Made by a program: the position numbers and the translations under genes. This document shows positions 22,890 to 33,086 of a stretch of 64,000 bases of DNA, piece after piece; the stretch's first letter is position 1, and each line of letters opens with the position of its first letter. Source of the stretch: Triatoma infestans. Taxonomy: Eukaryota; Arthropoda; Insecta; Hemiptera; Reduviidae. The DNA is taken from positions 1-64,000 of the forward strand of contig JAAEAF010006900.1 in assembly GCA_011037195.1 (NCBI GenBank), given 5' to 3'. Under the pieces are notes generated by a model, which saw only the letters and a program-made list of their open reading frames with translations, was not told the origin of the DNA and ran no database searches.

Positions 22890-23512
22890 ACTACAAAGCA
22901 AAATGATGGTAGGATTTTCTTTTTAAAACTGCTGTTCCTTGTAAGAAAACCCTAAAGAAAGATTTTTCTTTTCTCCTAATCCTAACCGTTAGGGAGCAAA
23001 GCCAGTCGTACTCTGGCAGCTCATATAGATTAGCTCTCTTATAATGGAGAGTGGCAGTGTTAATCCATCGTCTTATGTTCCCTAATTGCAGAATGTGCTC
23101 AGATGTACGCCGTTCAACTTCTCCGTATGGTATAAAGAGCAAGGAGCCAGAATCGGTTATACCCATTCGATCGATGCAGATGCTTTTGCATAATAATCAT
23201 GGCCAGTTGTTGCCGGAAACATGCTACTCCAACATTTCCTCCCTTTGGAAATTCTGGCATTACTTTCCATCTGCTCCTTCCCTGTAAATTAATTTGTTTC
23301 TATCTAGAACTTGTTGAATGGTTTTCCTCTTAACTGCTGAATAGATCAGTGAAGTATCTGGTTGAAGCATTGGTGATCCCTCTTTTGCTAGCCTCTCAGC
23401 TACCATTCTCTGTACGTCGCCATGGGAAGGTATCCACTGGAATTCTTCCAAGAGAGTGTGGACAAGTGACGACGGCGTTTGAGAAGATCATAAAGAGGAA
23501 ATCACGGTTTTT
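22890..23512 (-). pseudogene. RNase H-type LINE C-terminal remnant
   Basis: The minus frame 23260-23451 reads FQWIPSHGDVQ and RLAKEGSPML, the last helix region of a retroelement RNase H with the active-site His in the PSHGD block. After a frame break, 22891-23166 gives GITDSGS, TSEHILQLGNIRRW and ends of the C-terminal domain, with a decayed zinc region. Different family from the (TAA)n-tailed I-type copies. 5' part absent; no tail seen. Confidence 0.75.
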
Positions 23513-23994
23513 GAAATAAATGAAACACTTGAAATGTCTTTCTGGCTAGATTTCATTGCATTTAAACATGGAAAACACTAATACATCAACAATAATAATA
23601 GAAAAAGAAATATATTGGAAATGATACATATTAAAAAAGATAAATTATCTATTAATTTTGGAGCAGACACCAACAACCTATCCCTCAGTTATAACAGCCT
23701 CCTGGAATTTCCTAAATAACATACACAATAAGATACGGTTTTCCCATTCGCTCCCCTAGCCCTTTATATACCTTGACCCAACCAATGTCCATAACACTTG
23801 GTGATGGTATATCACAAGTAAAACTGTAGTTTTTAACGAAATTCTAACAAGAAATTTTTGTAAGTACACTTCTTATGTTATTTCCATATTTAACTCTTAT
23901 ATGTGCCACATATTGTCAAAATTTTAATAGTTGTGATGTAGCTTATTTTGATCTGTTCTGCAGCAGTAGTTTGAAATAAATTTAAATTTGTTAT
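23513..23994. other. Spacer without recognisable gene
   Basis: AT-rich, no motif or repeat match noticed. Confidence 0.5.
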
Positions 23995-24943
23995 ATACGT
24001 TACGCTCAAAGACCGAAAATGCTCATTGAGCGAAAAAACAGCTCACAACGCGTTGTGGTCACTGTAAAACATCTACATCGCGAAATTCATGTTATGGCTC
24101 TTATGAAAACGCTCACCACGCGTAGTGGCAATCACAGAAAGACCACATAGCGAAATTCGAGTCGTGGCTATCATGCTACACGACCACAATGCATTATGGC
24201 AATGAAGAAAAGCCATGACGCGTATGGAACCATATTAGAATACGACGCTCAGTGATTTGCGACTAGTCTCGAAACTTTTTGGTAGATATCCTTAGAAATA
24301 GTTTTTGTCCTGTAATAAGTACCAGACAGATAATGTCCTTAATGCACTTTCTGCTGCTAAAAATTGAAAACCACTGCATGAAGTATTGTCATTATTAAAT
24401 ACAATATAAAGAAATCGTGTCATTAAAATAAAAGGACATTTGTTATCTAAAAAAAAAAATCATTTAGTTTTGTTTCATTAAGTTTCATTCATATTTTTCT
24501 GTACTCATGATAAAACTGTTTCAGTGCTTCTTTCCACAAACTCACGTAATTTATCATAAAACACTTCTTTTTTATTGGTCATGATATATGATCACCCTCA
24601 GAAACAGACAAGAAATGAATAAACAACTCTTCTGATGGTTTAATGTGTCGTTGTAGTCCAACCGACAAGTTACAACCTGCCCGTCGTGTATGGTTACACC
24701 AACTAGTGCTCAGAACTCGTCATGGCATTTCATCATTGCCACAATGCGTTGTGGTCGTATAACATGATAGCCATGTTACAAATTTTGCTGTGTGGTCTTT
24801 CTGTGATTGCCACAACGCGTCGTGAGCGTTTTCATAAGAGCCATAACTCGAATTTCGCGATGTGGATGTTTTACAGTGACCACAACGCATTGTGAGCTGT
24901 TTTTTCGTTCAATGAGCATTTTTGGTCTTTGAGCGTAACATAC
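23995..24943. mobile_element. 941-bp inverted-repeat DNA element with tandem palindromic boxes
   Basis: Terminal inverted repeats of roughly 240 bp begin GTTACGCTCAAAGACCGAAA at 23999 and end at 24939. ATAC flanks both ends (23995-23998 and 24940-24943) as a candidate 4-bp target duplication. Each terminal repeat carries palindromic boxes of the type CACAACGCGTTGTG, centred near 24050, 24120 and 24191 on the left and 24746, 24817 and 24887 on the right, at about 70-bp spacing. No open reading frame of note, so it is non-autonomous. Superfamily not assigned. Confidence 0.85.
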
Positions 24944-25089
24944 GTATATATATAATACTTTTATCTATGTATTTACTTTATTTATATAGTTTATTTTTAA
25001 AAAAAAGTTTTCATTTGAAAATTTTTATTTTAAGTTTATATTTATGTGTTTTTAACTTTCTTTTCTGATTTGTATTATAACCTTTGTAC

Positions 25090-25132
25090 AGACCCTGAAG
25101 AAGGAAATAAATTTGCCGAAACGTCGGTGAAA
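25090..25132 (+). repeat. CTGAAGAAGG...CCGAAACG motif
   Basis: CCTGAAGAAGG, an AT loop, then TTGCCGAAACGTCGG. The same layout (CTGANGA, short stem-loop, GAAAC) recurs inside the inverted-repeat elements at 18103-18233, 34837-35124 and 54508-55151. Confidence 0.6.
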
Positions 25133-26275
25133 GTTTAAAAAGAGTTTTTTTACCGAACCTCAACATCTATTTTACAACATTGCATTTAAAGCTAAACAGA
25201 CTGCTTTAATATCTGCTTTAATCGAAATATGTATTTTCTTTTGCTTCAGGTTGAGCTATTTGGAACCCAGAGAATTAAATTCATGGGCCTACATTCATAT
25301 TCGCTCCTGGGGTGATCCGACTTTGTGTATACGCATCGATTGTGATGTGGAAAAATTCATCCCTTCAATTTCTGTTCACAGAAAAGACTTGTTAAACGAC
25401 GTTAACACGGACAGATGTCCACTGCCAGTTTGGTCACTTCGAAGACGATACTAGGATTAGTTTTGTAGCCAATTTTGTCAAATTATTTTAAATAATTTCG
25501 GCTATTTCTGGTAAAAACACCAATCGATATTGTACCGAAAATTGATAAATTCAAAACATCTAATTAACTAAGAAAATAATTCTGAATTAATGAATTTCTT
25601 AAAGATACAATTTGAATCTTTATCCATAAATGATTATAAATTACTAACATAACAGAAGCACTCTACCATTCAGAAGTTCATCACAAAGTGGTCCTTCCTT
25701 GCTTCCTGCTAGCTAGGACCTCCTGCACAAAAACACATGAACATATATTACTTCTCTTTTTTATAACAGTAAAGAAAACAACCACAAAAAACTTCCCAGA
25801 GTAATAGAAATTTGTAATTTATCGTGGGGAACACATAAACCGACGAAAACCTGTATCTTATTTTCCTTTTGAAAACAATATTATTTTCCTTCTTCTTTGA
25901 TTTGAAAAATTAACTTAGTTTCTTCTTATTAATTTTTTCTTTAGATAATCAAGTTAGTTTGGCGCGCAACTCTGCTAAATAATATTAACATTAAGAGAGT
26001 GATTAATTATTAATTTGTTTTAACCGACTAATTTTGCCATATATAATTTATATAATAATACACATTAAGGCTGATTATAAAGTTAATATAATTAAAAAGT
26101 TTAAAGAAGACTTAGAAATAATATTATAAACCATGTTTTTCATAGACCCCCAAAAGATAAGAGCATGTTTTAATTCCACGAAGAAAACTATGCGACTAAT
26201 AAAGTTTAAGTTACTGAAGTATTCTGAACTATTCAGTAGCTAATTTTACTATTATTTACTGCTGTAAGAGATTAT
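25133..26275. other. AT-rich region without supported gene
   Basis: A 67-codon plus frame at 25251-25454 has no recognisable motif. No repeat match noticed. Confidence 0.5.
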
Positions 26276-26335
26276 TAATTTGGTAGTTGGACGTTAAGCC
26301 CGCCTGAATAAATAGGCATTACTTTACTTTACTAC
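26276..26335 (+). repeat. Short dispersed repeat shared with 52136-52195
   Basis: TTTGGTAGTTGGACGTTAAG, then CCCGCCTGAATAAATAGGCA and TTACTTTAC, is nearly identical to 52139-52196, where it lies inside the Helitron remnant. Confidence 0.8.
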
Positions 26336-26544
26336 TGTAAGAGAAAGATTACAATTGTATCAGATTTTCGATGGATATACATATTTTGAAGTCTTTTAGT
26401 AATTGATTCTGTGTGGATGTATTTATGCTTTTCAGCATAACTCAAGGAAAATCGCAAATTAACATAAAAGTTCAAACTTCATATTTTCAATAAACTTATC
26501 TAATACTCTGTGCGCATGCGTGTGCATATGAACAAAATATGTCG

Positions 26545-26705
26545 AAAACGAAAAATCGCTACAAGCTCGAAACTTGATATTTCGTCTAGGAGGTACTTAC
26601 TACCGCATCTGACACGAAAGTTTCAAGCAAAACCCACCAACCGGAAGTGCGTTTTTTTACTGAACAGTTTGCTTATCAATATTTTCTCAATTCCTTTATC
26701 TAGAT
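26545..26705 (+). repeat. Family H remnant
   Basis: CTCGAAACTTGATATTTCG and AACCGGAAGTGCG followed by TTTACTGAACAG match family H blocks. Both ends are missing. Confidence 0.65.
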
Positions 26706-27257
26706 CCTTTATCAATTCAATGAAATCCAATTATAGAATAAACTGTTTTTTTTTTGTTTTTTTTTTAATTATTATTAATGATTAACAAAATTTATTGATG
26801 CGAATCTTCTAAATATTATTTAAGAAACAAAAACATAAAATATTAACCTTCTCCATCGTTCCTTAGTGATCTTGATTTATTGGATGTCTGTATGTTCGTA
26901 GCAAATATTTTTATCATCTTGAAAATGTTGAGAGGCGATGATAAAATATATATATATAAGAGAGAGAGCGTGGGAGAGAGAGTGAGAGACAGAGAGATAT
27001 TGAGTTTATTGGAAAGCTGACTTGGTTTATTCGATATAATTTCCGTCTTTGGTTGGAAATCGTATTGCTGTTTGTTTACTATTCAAGGGTGAATGTGTAA
27101 TTCTAACTTGGGAAAGTTTGTACTAATCCCAATCAATTTCAGTATCACTTATTCAATATTACCAGATTAAAACTTTACAATACTTGTCTTAATTACATGA
27201 TTATTATATACAAACTAAATAGATTATCTAATTCTATTTTAAAATTTAATTTGAGCC
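26706..27257. other. AT-rich spacer with (GA)n tract
   Basis: A purine microsatellite occupies about 26960-27000 (AGAGAGAGCGTGGGAGAGAG). No gene is supported. Confidence 0.6.
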
Positions 27258-28199
27258 TAAAGCATGCCTTCCACTTCAAAAGGGTAATGAGCATGAAATA
27301 GCTGAGCGAAACGGAGTAAAATAGTTTTGACCTTCCACTAAAAAGAGTTTTACATAAAAGAGGTATTTGCCTTCCATTGTCAGCGGATTCGAAAACCTGG
27401 TAGCGGATTGAGCTAAGCGAGAAACGAGATGGAAGGGGTTGATGCTTCCATTATCAGCGGACTGAATGGTCAGCCAGTTCATCATAGCTAGTTGGATGGA
27501 GCAAGTCGTGGTTGAAGTTTTCTTTTTCGTTTTTCGTTTCTAGTAATAATGCCAGACGATTCCAGTGATGATGACTATATAAATACGATAAGTAAATGCT
27601 TGCTACTCTATAGTTATAAGAAAAAGAAGCGTAACAAACCAAGATTTTGGATGAACAACCACATTAGAGAGAGACCTGTCAAAGGCGATTTACTACGGAT
27701 ATTCTACGATTTACAAGATGATAATCTGTTCGCTGGTATTCCATAAGCAAGGGTATTGTCGCACTGTTTCAATAAAAAGCTCCATTTTATTCAAATATAC
27801 TACGATATAGCAGTCCCAGAACATGTTCAAGAATGAGCTGAAAAAGATATTCGCAGTGGAAGGCGCGCATAAGTAGGGAGGGAGGTAGGGAAGGGCTAGC
27901 GGACACCGTTCAAAACTAGCATTGCACAGCGTGACACAACGGCTCCTTTTTCCTCGCTCAGTCCGCTCCGCTGACTCATCTATTGGTGGAAGCACTTCTA
28001 TGAGATTTGCCGTTGCGAGTCGAACGGAGTCCGTCCCAAATCCGCTCAACTCTGCGACCACTTTTGTAACTCTTTATACTCGTTCAGTCCGCTCCGCTCA
28101 CTCTTTTCATAGTGGAAGCACTTACATGAAGATAAACCTTTGCGAGTTGAACGGAGACCGAACGGAGCCCGCTTCGCTCGCAGTGGAAGGCGCCCTTAA
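27258..28199 (+). mobile_element. PIF/Harbinger-type element, non-autonomous
   Basis: The element is 27261-28196, flanked by TAA at 27258-27260 and 28197-28199. The left end AGCATGCCTTCCAC and the right end, reverse-complemented AGGGCGCCTTCCAC, form short terminal inverted repeats. Subterminal repeats of the type CAGTCCGCTCCGCT occur twice on the right (27957-28115). A 3-bp TWA duplication and short termini are typical of PIF/Harbinger. Inside lies a short frame resembling the N-terminus of Harbinger transposases (27549-27746). Confidence 0.82.
27549..27746 (+). pseudogene. N-terminal Harbinger-like transposase fragment
   Basis: A 65-codon frame starts at ATG (MPDDSSDDDYINT). It has a basic stretch KKKKRNKPRFWMNNHIRERP and then GDLLRIFYDLQDDNLF. 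The W/F-aromatic plus HxIxRERP block followed by an acidic-amphipathic helix resembles the start of HARBI1-like nucleases, upstream of their DDE domain. The DDE domain is absent and the frame stops just after it. The remainder of the element is non-coding, so this is a deletion derivative. A pyrimidine-rich run ending in CTAG precedes the ATG. Confidence 0.6.
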
Positions 28200-28221
28200 A
28201 TGTTTTCAAGATATGGAATAA

Positions 28222-29185
28222 TTACTTTGCTCTTACTCTTAGTAAGAAGAAGTATTATAATCGTGCCTAATTTTCGATATCGAGTTTTCACCGGAAATAT
28301 CCATTTTGAGGTCCCCTGAATCCAAAAAGGTGGTTTTTAGAAAATGGTCTGTGGGTATATATACAGGAACTCGAAAACGAAAAATCATAGAAAGTTCAAA
28401 CTTGATATTCCGTTTAGGTACCACCATTTCCACAACCGGAAGTACCACTTTACTACTTGTTTTTTTTACTTTTTTGCAATTTTCTCAGAAATGGTTCCGA
28501 CGATTTTCTTGAAACTTGGCATATCAACTACACATATAAAGAGTTACAACTTTTATTTGAAACATTTCTCCGGAAAAAATGCATTTAAGGGCAGTTTTTG
28601 AAGAGGGGTGGGGTTAGGTTTTCCTCTAAAGTGCTATTTCAGTTTACTATACAATTCTGTCATCTAAATAATATTAATTAGAATTAAATTTATTGTTGAA
28701 ATTTTGAGTTTGAAAAAATCGGATGACCGGAAGTGCGTTTTTAGAGTATTTTTCAATTGTCTGGTATTTTCTAAAAAACTGCTCCAACGATTTTCTTTAA
28801 AGAAGGAATGTGCACTATACATATAAAGAGCTACAACTTTTATTCGAAACATTTCTCCTTTTTAAAATTTAATAATGTCATTTAAGGAGGCTTTTTGGGG
28901 ATAGGTGGGGTTATGTTTTCTCTAAATTGCTATCATAGTTGATTACACAATTCTACAATACAAACAAAATTGATTAGAAATAAATAGATGTCCAAATTTC
29001 CGAGTTTCAAGAAAATTAGTAAACCGGAAGTGCGCTTTTATGAACAGTTTTTAAGTTTTCGACGAATTTAGACGAAATCCGGCGAATTTCATTAAATATG
29101 GTACACTAAACTATAAAATTTGTCAATTTCAATTTTGAAAACTGGAGTAAGAGAAAGTTGTGTGAATGTTTCACACCAGATTTTG
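28222..29185 (+). repeat. Family H, complete copy 1
   Basis: It begins with a hairpin-forming end (TTACTTTGCTCTTACTC, then AGTAAGAAGAAGT). Next come the segment around TCGAGTTTTCACCGG, a short TG/TA-rich microsatellite position and three successive modules, each opening with CCGGAAGT (about 28437, 28724 and 29024). It ends with GGAGTAAGAGAAAGTTGTG and the stem-loop TGTGAATGTTTCACACCAG followed by T. It begins about 20 bp after the Harbinger element. Confidence 0.85.
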
Positions 29186-29209
29186 CTTTTTAGTAAAAAA
29201 ATATTAAGT

Positions 29210-29520
29210 TGAAAAATTCCTGTTTTTTTTTTTTTTTTTTTTTTTTTGTATTTCATTAAAATATAATTTATATATATCAACTTTTCTTTGCGGACGGCCA
29301 AAGCCAACACCCTTCGGAATGCTGTTAGCGCAGGATCAGATAGGCATCTGCTACATGCTTTGCAAATTGTAGGAGTTACATAATCAGGTAGGGTCTGGTG
29401 ATAACTTTAAACAAGACGGAGTATCTGGTTGTAGACCGCACACCACAGATGCTCGAAGAATCAATCTAGGAAGATGCAACAGTCCGAAGGGTGGATAAAA
29501 AACTTAAATAACGGCGTTAT
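29210..29520 (-). mobile_element. Poly(A)-tailed retroposon candidate
   Basis: A T-run at 29222-29247 is read as a minus-strand poly(A) tail. The body (about 29248-29510) contains GTGTTGGCTTTGGCCGTCCG and is moderately GC-richer than its flanks. No coding motif, A/B box or second copy was seen, so class is open (SINE or LINE 3' end). Confidence 0.4.
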
Positions 29521-29529
29521 GTATTTAAC

Positions 29530-29750
29530 AAAGAAGGAACGTATAATCGAAAAATCACTGGGAGGTCAAACTTGATATTCCATTTACACATACCATCACA
29601 ATGGGATCCCACATAAAGGTTTCTGTTACAACCTATCAACCGGAAGTGTATCTTGCTGAATGGTTTTTCCAGTTTTTCACAATTTTCTTGAAAATGGTTC
29701 CAACGATTTTCTTATAATTTTGCATATGACTAACACATAAGCTTAGCAGT
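29530..29750 (+). repeat. Family H remnant (5' and first module)
   Basis: Blocks CAAACTTGATATTCCATTT, AACCGGAAGTGTA and AATGGTTCCAACGATTTTC correspond to the segment before and inside module 1. It stops where the reverse copy 29755-30490 begins. Confidence 0.7.
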
Positions 29751-29754
29751 TTTT

Positions 29755-30302
29755 AAAAAAAAAAAAAATCTGGTGTGAAACACTCACACAACTTTCTCTT
29801 ACTCCAGTTCTCAAAATTATAATAGACAAATTTCATAGTTTGTGTACCAAATTTGAATGAAATTCGTCGAAAACTGAAAAAACTGTTCAGTAAAAGCGCA
29901 CTTCCGGTTTACTAATTTTCTTGAAACTGAATTTCAACAACATATTTAATTCTAATTAACATTATTTAGAAGACAGAATTGTCTAATAAACTGAAATAGC
30001 ACTTTACATGGAAACCTAACTCCACCCCTCCCCGAAAAGTGCCCTTCATTGCATTTTCCCGGAGAAATGTTTCAAATAAAAGTTGTAGCTCGTTGAATAT
30101 GTGGTTGATATTTCAAGTTTAAAGAAAATCGTCGGAGCCATTTTTGAGAAAATCGCAAAAAAGTAAAAAATCCAACTAGTAAAGTGGTACTTCCGGTTGA
30201 GGAATTTTGACAGATAACGTAGTGTCAGATCCCATGGTGACACCTAAACGAAATATCAAGTTTCAACTTTCTACGGTTTTTCGTTTCTGAACTATGCTGT
30301 TC

Positions 30303-30341
<39 letters not shown>

Positions 30342-30490
30342 ACACACACACACACATAGACCATTCGCTAAAAACCACTTTTTTGGACTCAGAGGACCTC
30401 AAAACGGATATTTCCGGTGAAAACTCGATATCGAAAATTTGACACGATTAACAGTACTTCCTCTTACTTGGAGTAAGAGAAAGTAAAAAA
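29755..30490 (-). repeat. Family H copy 2, missing one module
   Basis: Reverse orientation with both ends present: AAATCTGGTGTGAAACACTC at the low-coordinate side, GGAGTAAGAGAAAGTAAAA at the other. It is about 280 bp shorter than other complete copies. Sequence passes from the last module start (CACTTCCGGTTTACTAATTT) directly into the block that normally precedes the middle module start, as expected if two modules recombined. A (CA)n run lies at 30307-30354. Confidence 0.85.
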
Positions 30491-31019
30491 ATGTTACAGG
30501 AAAATGAAGTTTGGGAGGATCTAAGTGGTTGAGATATTCCAGGCTTTATTCTAAAGTGCTTTTTTCGAATATTGTAAGATCCTATTCATTTTGTAAAACT
30601 CCAATTAATAGAAATTGAATCCACACTCCTCCTCGTCGATTAGATTGATGATTTATGAGGGGATCTGTGGAAAGAATCGCCTTAATCTATTGCTTCACCC
30701 CATTTTGCTGGGCAGAGTACTGTGTATGGATGCCAAATAAGATTAATATGTGCCATCCCAGCTCATGTGGCCACGGATCAAGAGAGAAATAATTTTGGTA
30801 TAAGGGGCGCTAATGCCAAGGCAGTCGATGAGCCAAAAATAAAATAAAATTGAATATGTTAAATAAGTACCACATTGATAGAATTCATTTAACGAAGTGT
30901 AACACTTCTAAGTGGAATTTCCATTTTTTTTGCAAGTTTTTCCAGAATACGGCTCCTTAAACGGATTTTCCTTAAACTTGCTAAATTTTCTAAAGCTTAA
31001 CAACTTAGCATTTTTTTTT
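30491..31019. other. Spacer, possibly a small retroposon
   Basis: Positions 30620-30865 are somewhat GC-richer and end in AAAATAAAATAAAATT, which could be a retroposon tail. No gene or repeat match is supported. Confidence 0.35.
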
Positions 31020-31255
31020 CTCTTCTTGCTGGTAAGAGAAATTATTGCAACCATGTCAAATTTTCGATATAGAATTATCAGCGGAAATACACATTTTGTG
31101 GTCTTCTGAGTACAAATTTTACAAAATTGGTCTTTATCTGTGTATGTGGTAGGCACAACTCAAAAACGGAAAATTCCCATTCACCCGGCAAAAAGTTCTA
31201 ATCCCAGAAGAGATTTGTAATCAAAATTGGTAACCGGAAATATCATTTTACTGAA
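31020..31255 (+). repeat. Family H 5' remnant
   Basis: GGTAAGAGAAATTATTGCAA, GTCAAATTTTCGATATAG and the CCGGAAATATC block correspond to the 5' third of family H. It is cut by the start of the next copy. Confidence 0.7.
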
Positions 31256-31265
31256 TATATTTCTC

Positions 31266-32221
31266 GTTACTTTCTCTTACTCATTTAGTAAGAGGAAGTA
31301 TTGTAATCGCGTCAAATTTTCGATATCGAGTTTTCACCAGAAATATCCGTTTTGAGGTAACTTGTGTCTAAAAAAGTGGTTTTTAGAAAATTGTCTGTGT
31401 GTGTGTGGACAGCATAGCTCGAAAAGGAAAAATCGTAGAAAGTTCAAACTTGATATTCCGTTTAGGTATCACCATGGGATCCGACAGTAGGTCATCTGCC
31501 AAAATTCCTCAACTGGAAGTACCACTTTACAATTTTTTTTTTTTTTTTTACTTTTTTACGATTTTCTAAAAAATGGCTCCAACCATTTTCTTCAAGCTGA
31601 TACATCAACTACACATACATAGAGCTACGAATTTTATTTAAAACATTTCTCTGGGAAAATTCATTTAAGGGCACTTTTTGGGGAGGGGTAGAGTTAGGTT
31701 TTCCTCTAAAGTGTTATTTCGGTTTACTATACAATTCTTTCATCTAAATAGAATTAAATATGTTGTGTTGAACTTCCGAGTTTTAAAAACATCGGATGAC
31801 CGTAAGTGCAATTTTACAGAAATGTATTTTTCAGTTTTCTGGTCATTTTCTCGAAAACGGCTCGAACGATTTTCTTTAAAACAGGAATGTGTAATATACA
31901 TATATAGAGCTACAACTTTTATTTGAAACATTTCCTCTGATAATGTCATTTAAGTGGGCTTTTAAGGGGGAGGGGTGGTGTTATGTTTTTCTCTAAAGTG
32001 CTATCATAGATGATTATACAATTCTACCATCCAAGCAAAATTAATTAGAAATAAATAGATGGCCAAAATTCCGAGTTTCAAGGAAATTACGCGCTTTTAC
32101 TGAACAGTTTTTTTGAGTTTTCGATGAATTTTATTAAATTTGGTACACTAACTAAAAAATCGACATTTGTCGGTTACAATTTTGAAAACTGGTGCAAGAG
32201 TGTTTCACACCAGATTTTTTT
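31266..32221 (+). repeat. Family H, complete copy 3
   Basis: The terminal hairpin TTACTTTCTCTTACT...AGTAAGAGGAAGTA is at 31266-31302. The usual 5' segment follows, then three modules (starts near 31512, 31798 and 32084; the last lost its CCGGAAG) and the 3' stem-loop TGTTTCACACCAGATTTT at 32201-32220. The microsatellite position is short here (TGTGTGTG at about 31398). Confidence 0.85.
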
Positions 32222-32600
32222 TTTGCAATGTTATCAAAAATGAATCCAACGATTTTTACCACCTTGTTACACCATTTTAGGTGGGTTTTGGAAGCAAGGA
32301 GGGGTTATATAGTAATTTCCTCTAAAGTACTATTTTAATAATAATTCTAGTATCTAAATAATATTAATAAGAATTAAGTTTTACTGCGAAAATTGCGAGT
32401 TTGTAGAAAATCGGTAGACCGGAAGTACTATCTAGCTGATTTTTCTTAAAGTTTTTTTTTTACGGCTCCAACGATTTTCTAAATTTGGTATCTCAACTAC
32501 AGATATAAAAAGCTACAACTTGTATTCGAAACATTTTTCCGGGAAAATTCATTTCAGTTTTTTTTTTAGAAAAGTTAGGCTTTCCATCAAGGTGCTATTT
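32222..32600 (+). repeat. Family H remnant (internal modules)
   Basis: CTCTAAAGTACTATTT, ATAATATTAATAAGAATTAA and ACCGGAAGTACTA match the module 1/module 2 junction. Strongly diverged. Confidence 0.65.
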
Positions 32601-33086
32601 CCGGATATTATTCATACAACCTTATCATTGAACTTGATATACTTACTTAAATATTGATTAAATACTTGATATATGTAGTGGAAGAACGAAATAGAAAAAT
32701 AATAGTTTTTAAAAATAGTTTAGAATATTTTATAGAATCAAAAATCTAATTTTGTTAATATATTAAACTGTGAATTTACCTTGAAAAAGAGTGTATTTTA
32801 GAGTCAGGTACTGTAAATTGGGGTCATTGCTAGTAGGGAAACAAAGGTACAAAATTTAATACAATGCGACTTGGCCAACTGCTTGATTAGAGAGCATTCC
32901 GTTGGACAGTCTGCACTCAGCCTTCAAACAAGGACAGTCTGCCTTCTGCCTTCAAACAATACAGTCAGATTCTGCTTTGAAAGCCAGAACACTTCAGGAA
33001 TCGCTCTGTTAAACTCATGGGAGATTTGCCTTTATTCTACATAAACATCATTTTATTAAGATACAGTGTGATATTGTAATATATTT
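32601..33086. other. AT-rich spacer
   Basis: A short local repeat of CAGTCTGC...CTTCAAACAA occurs at about 32919-32965. No gene supported. Confidence 0.5.
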
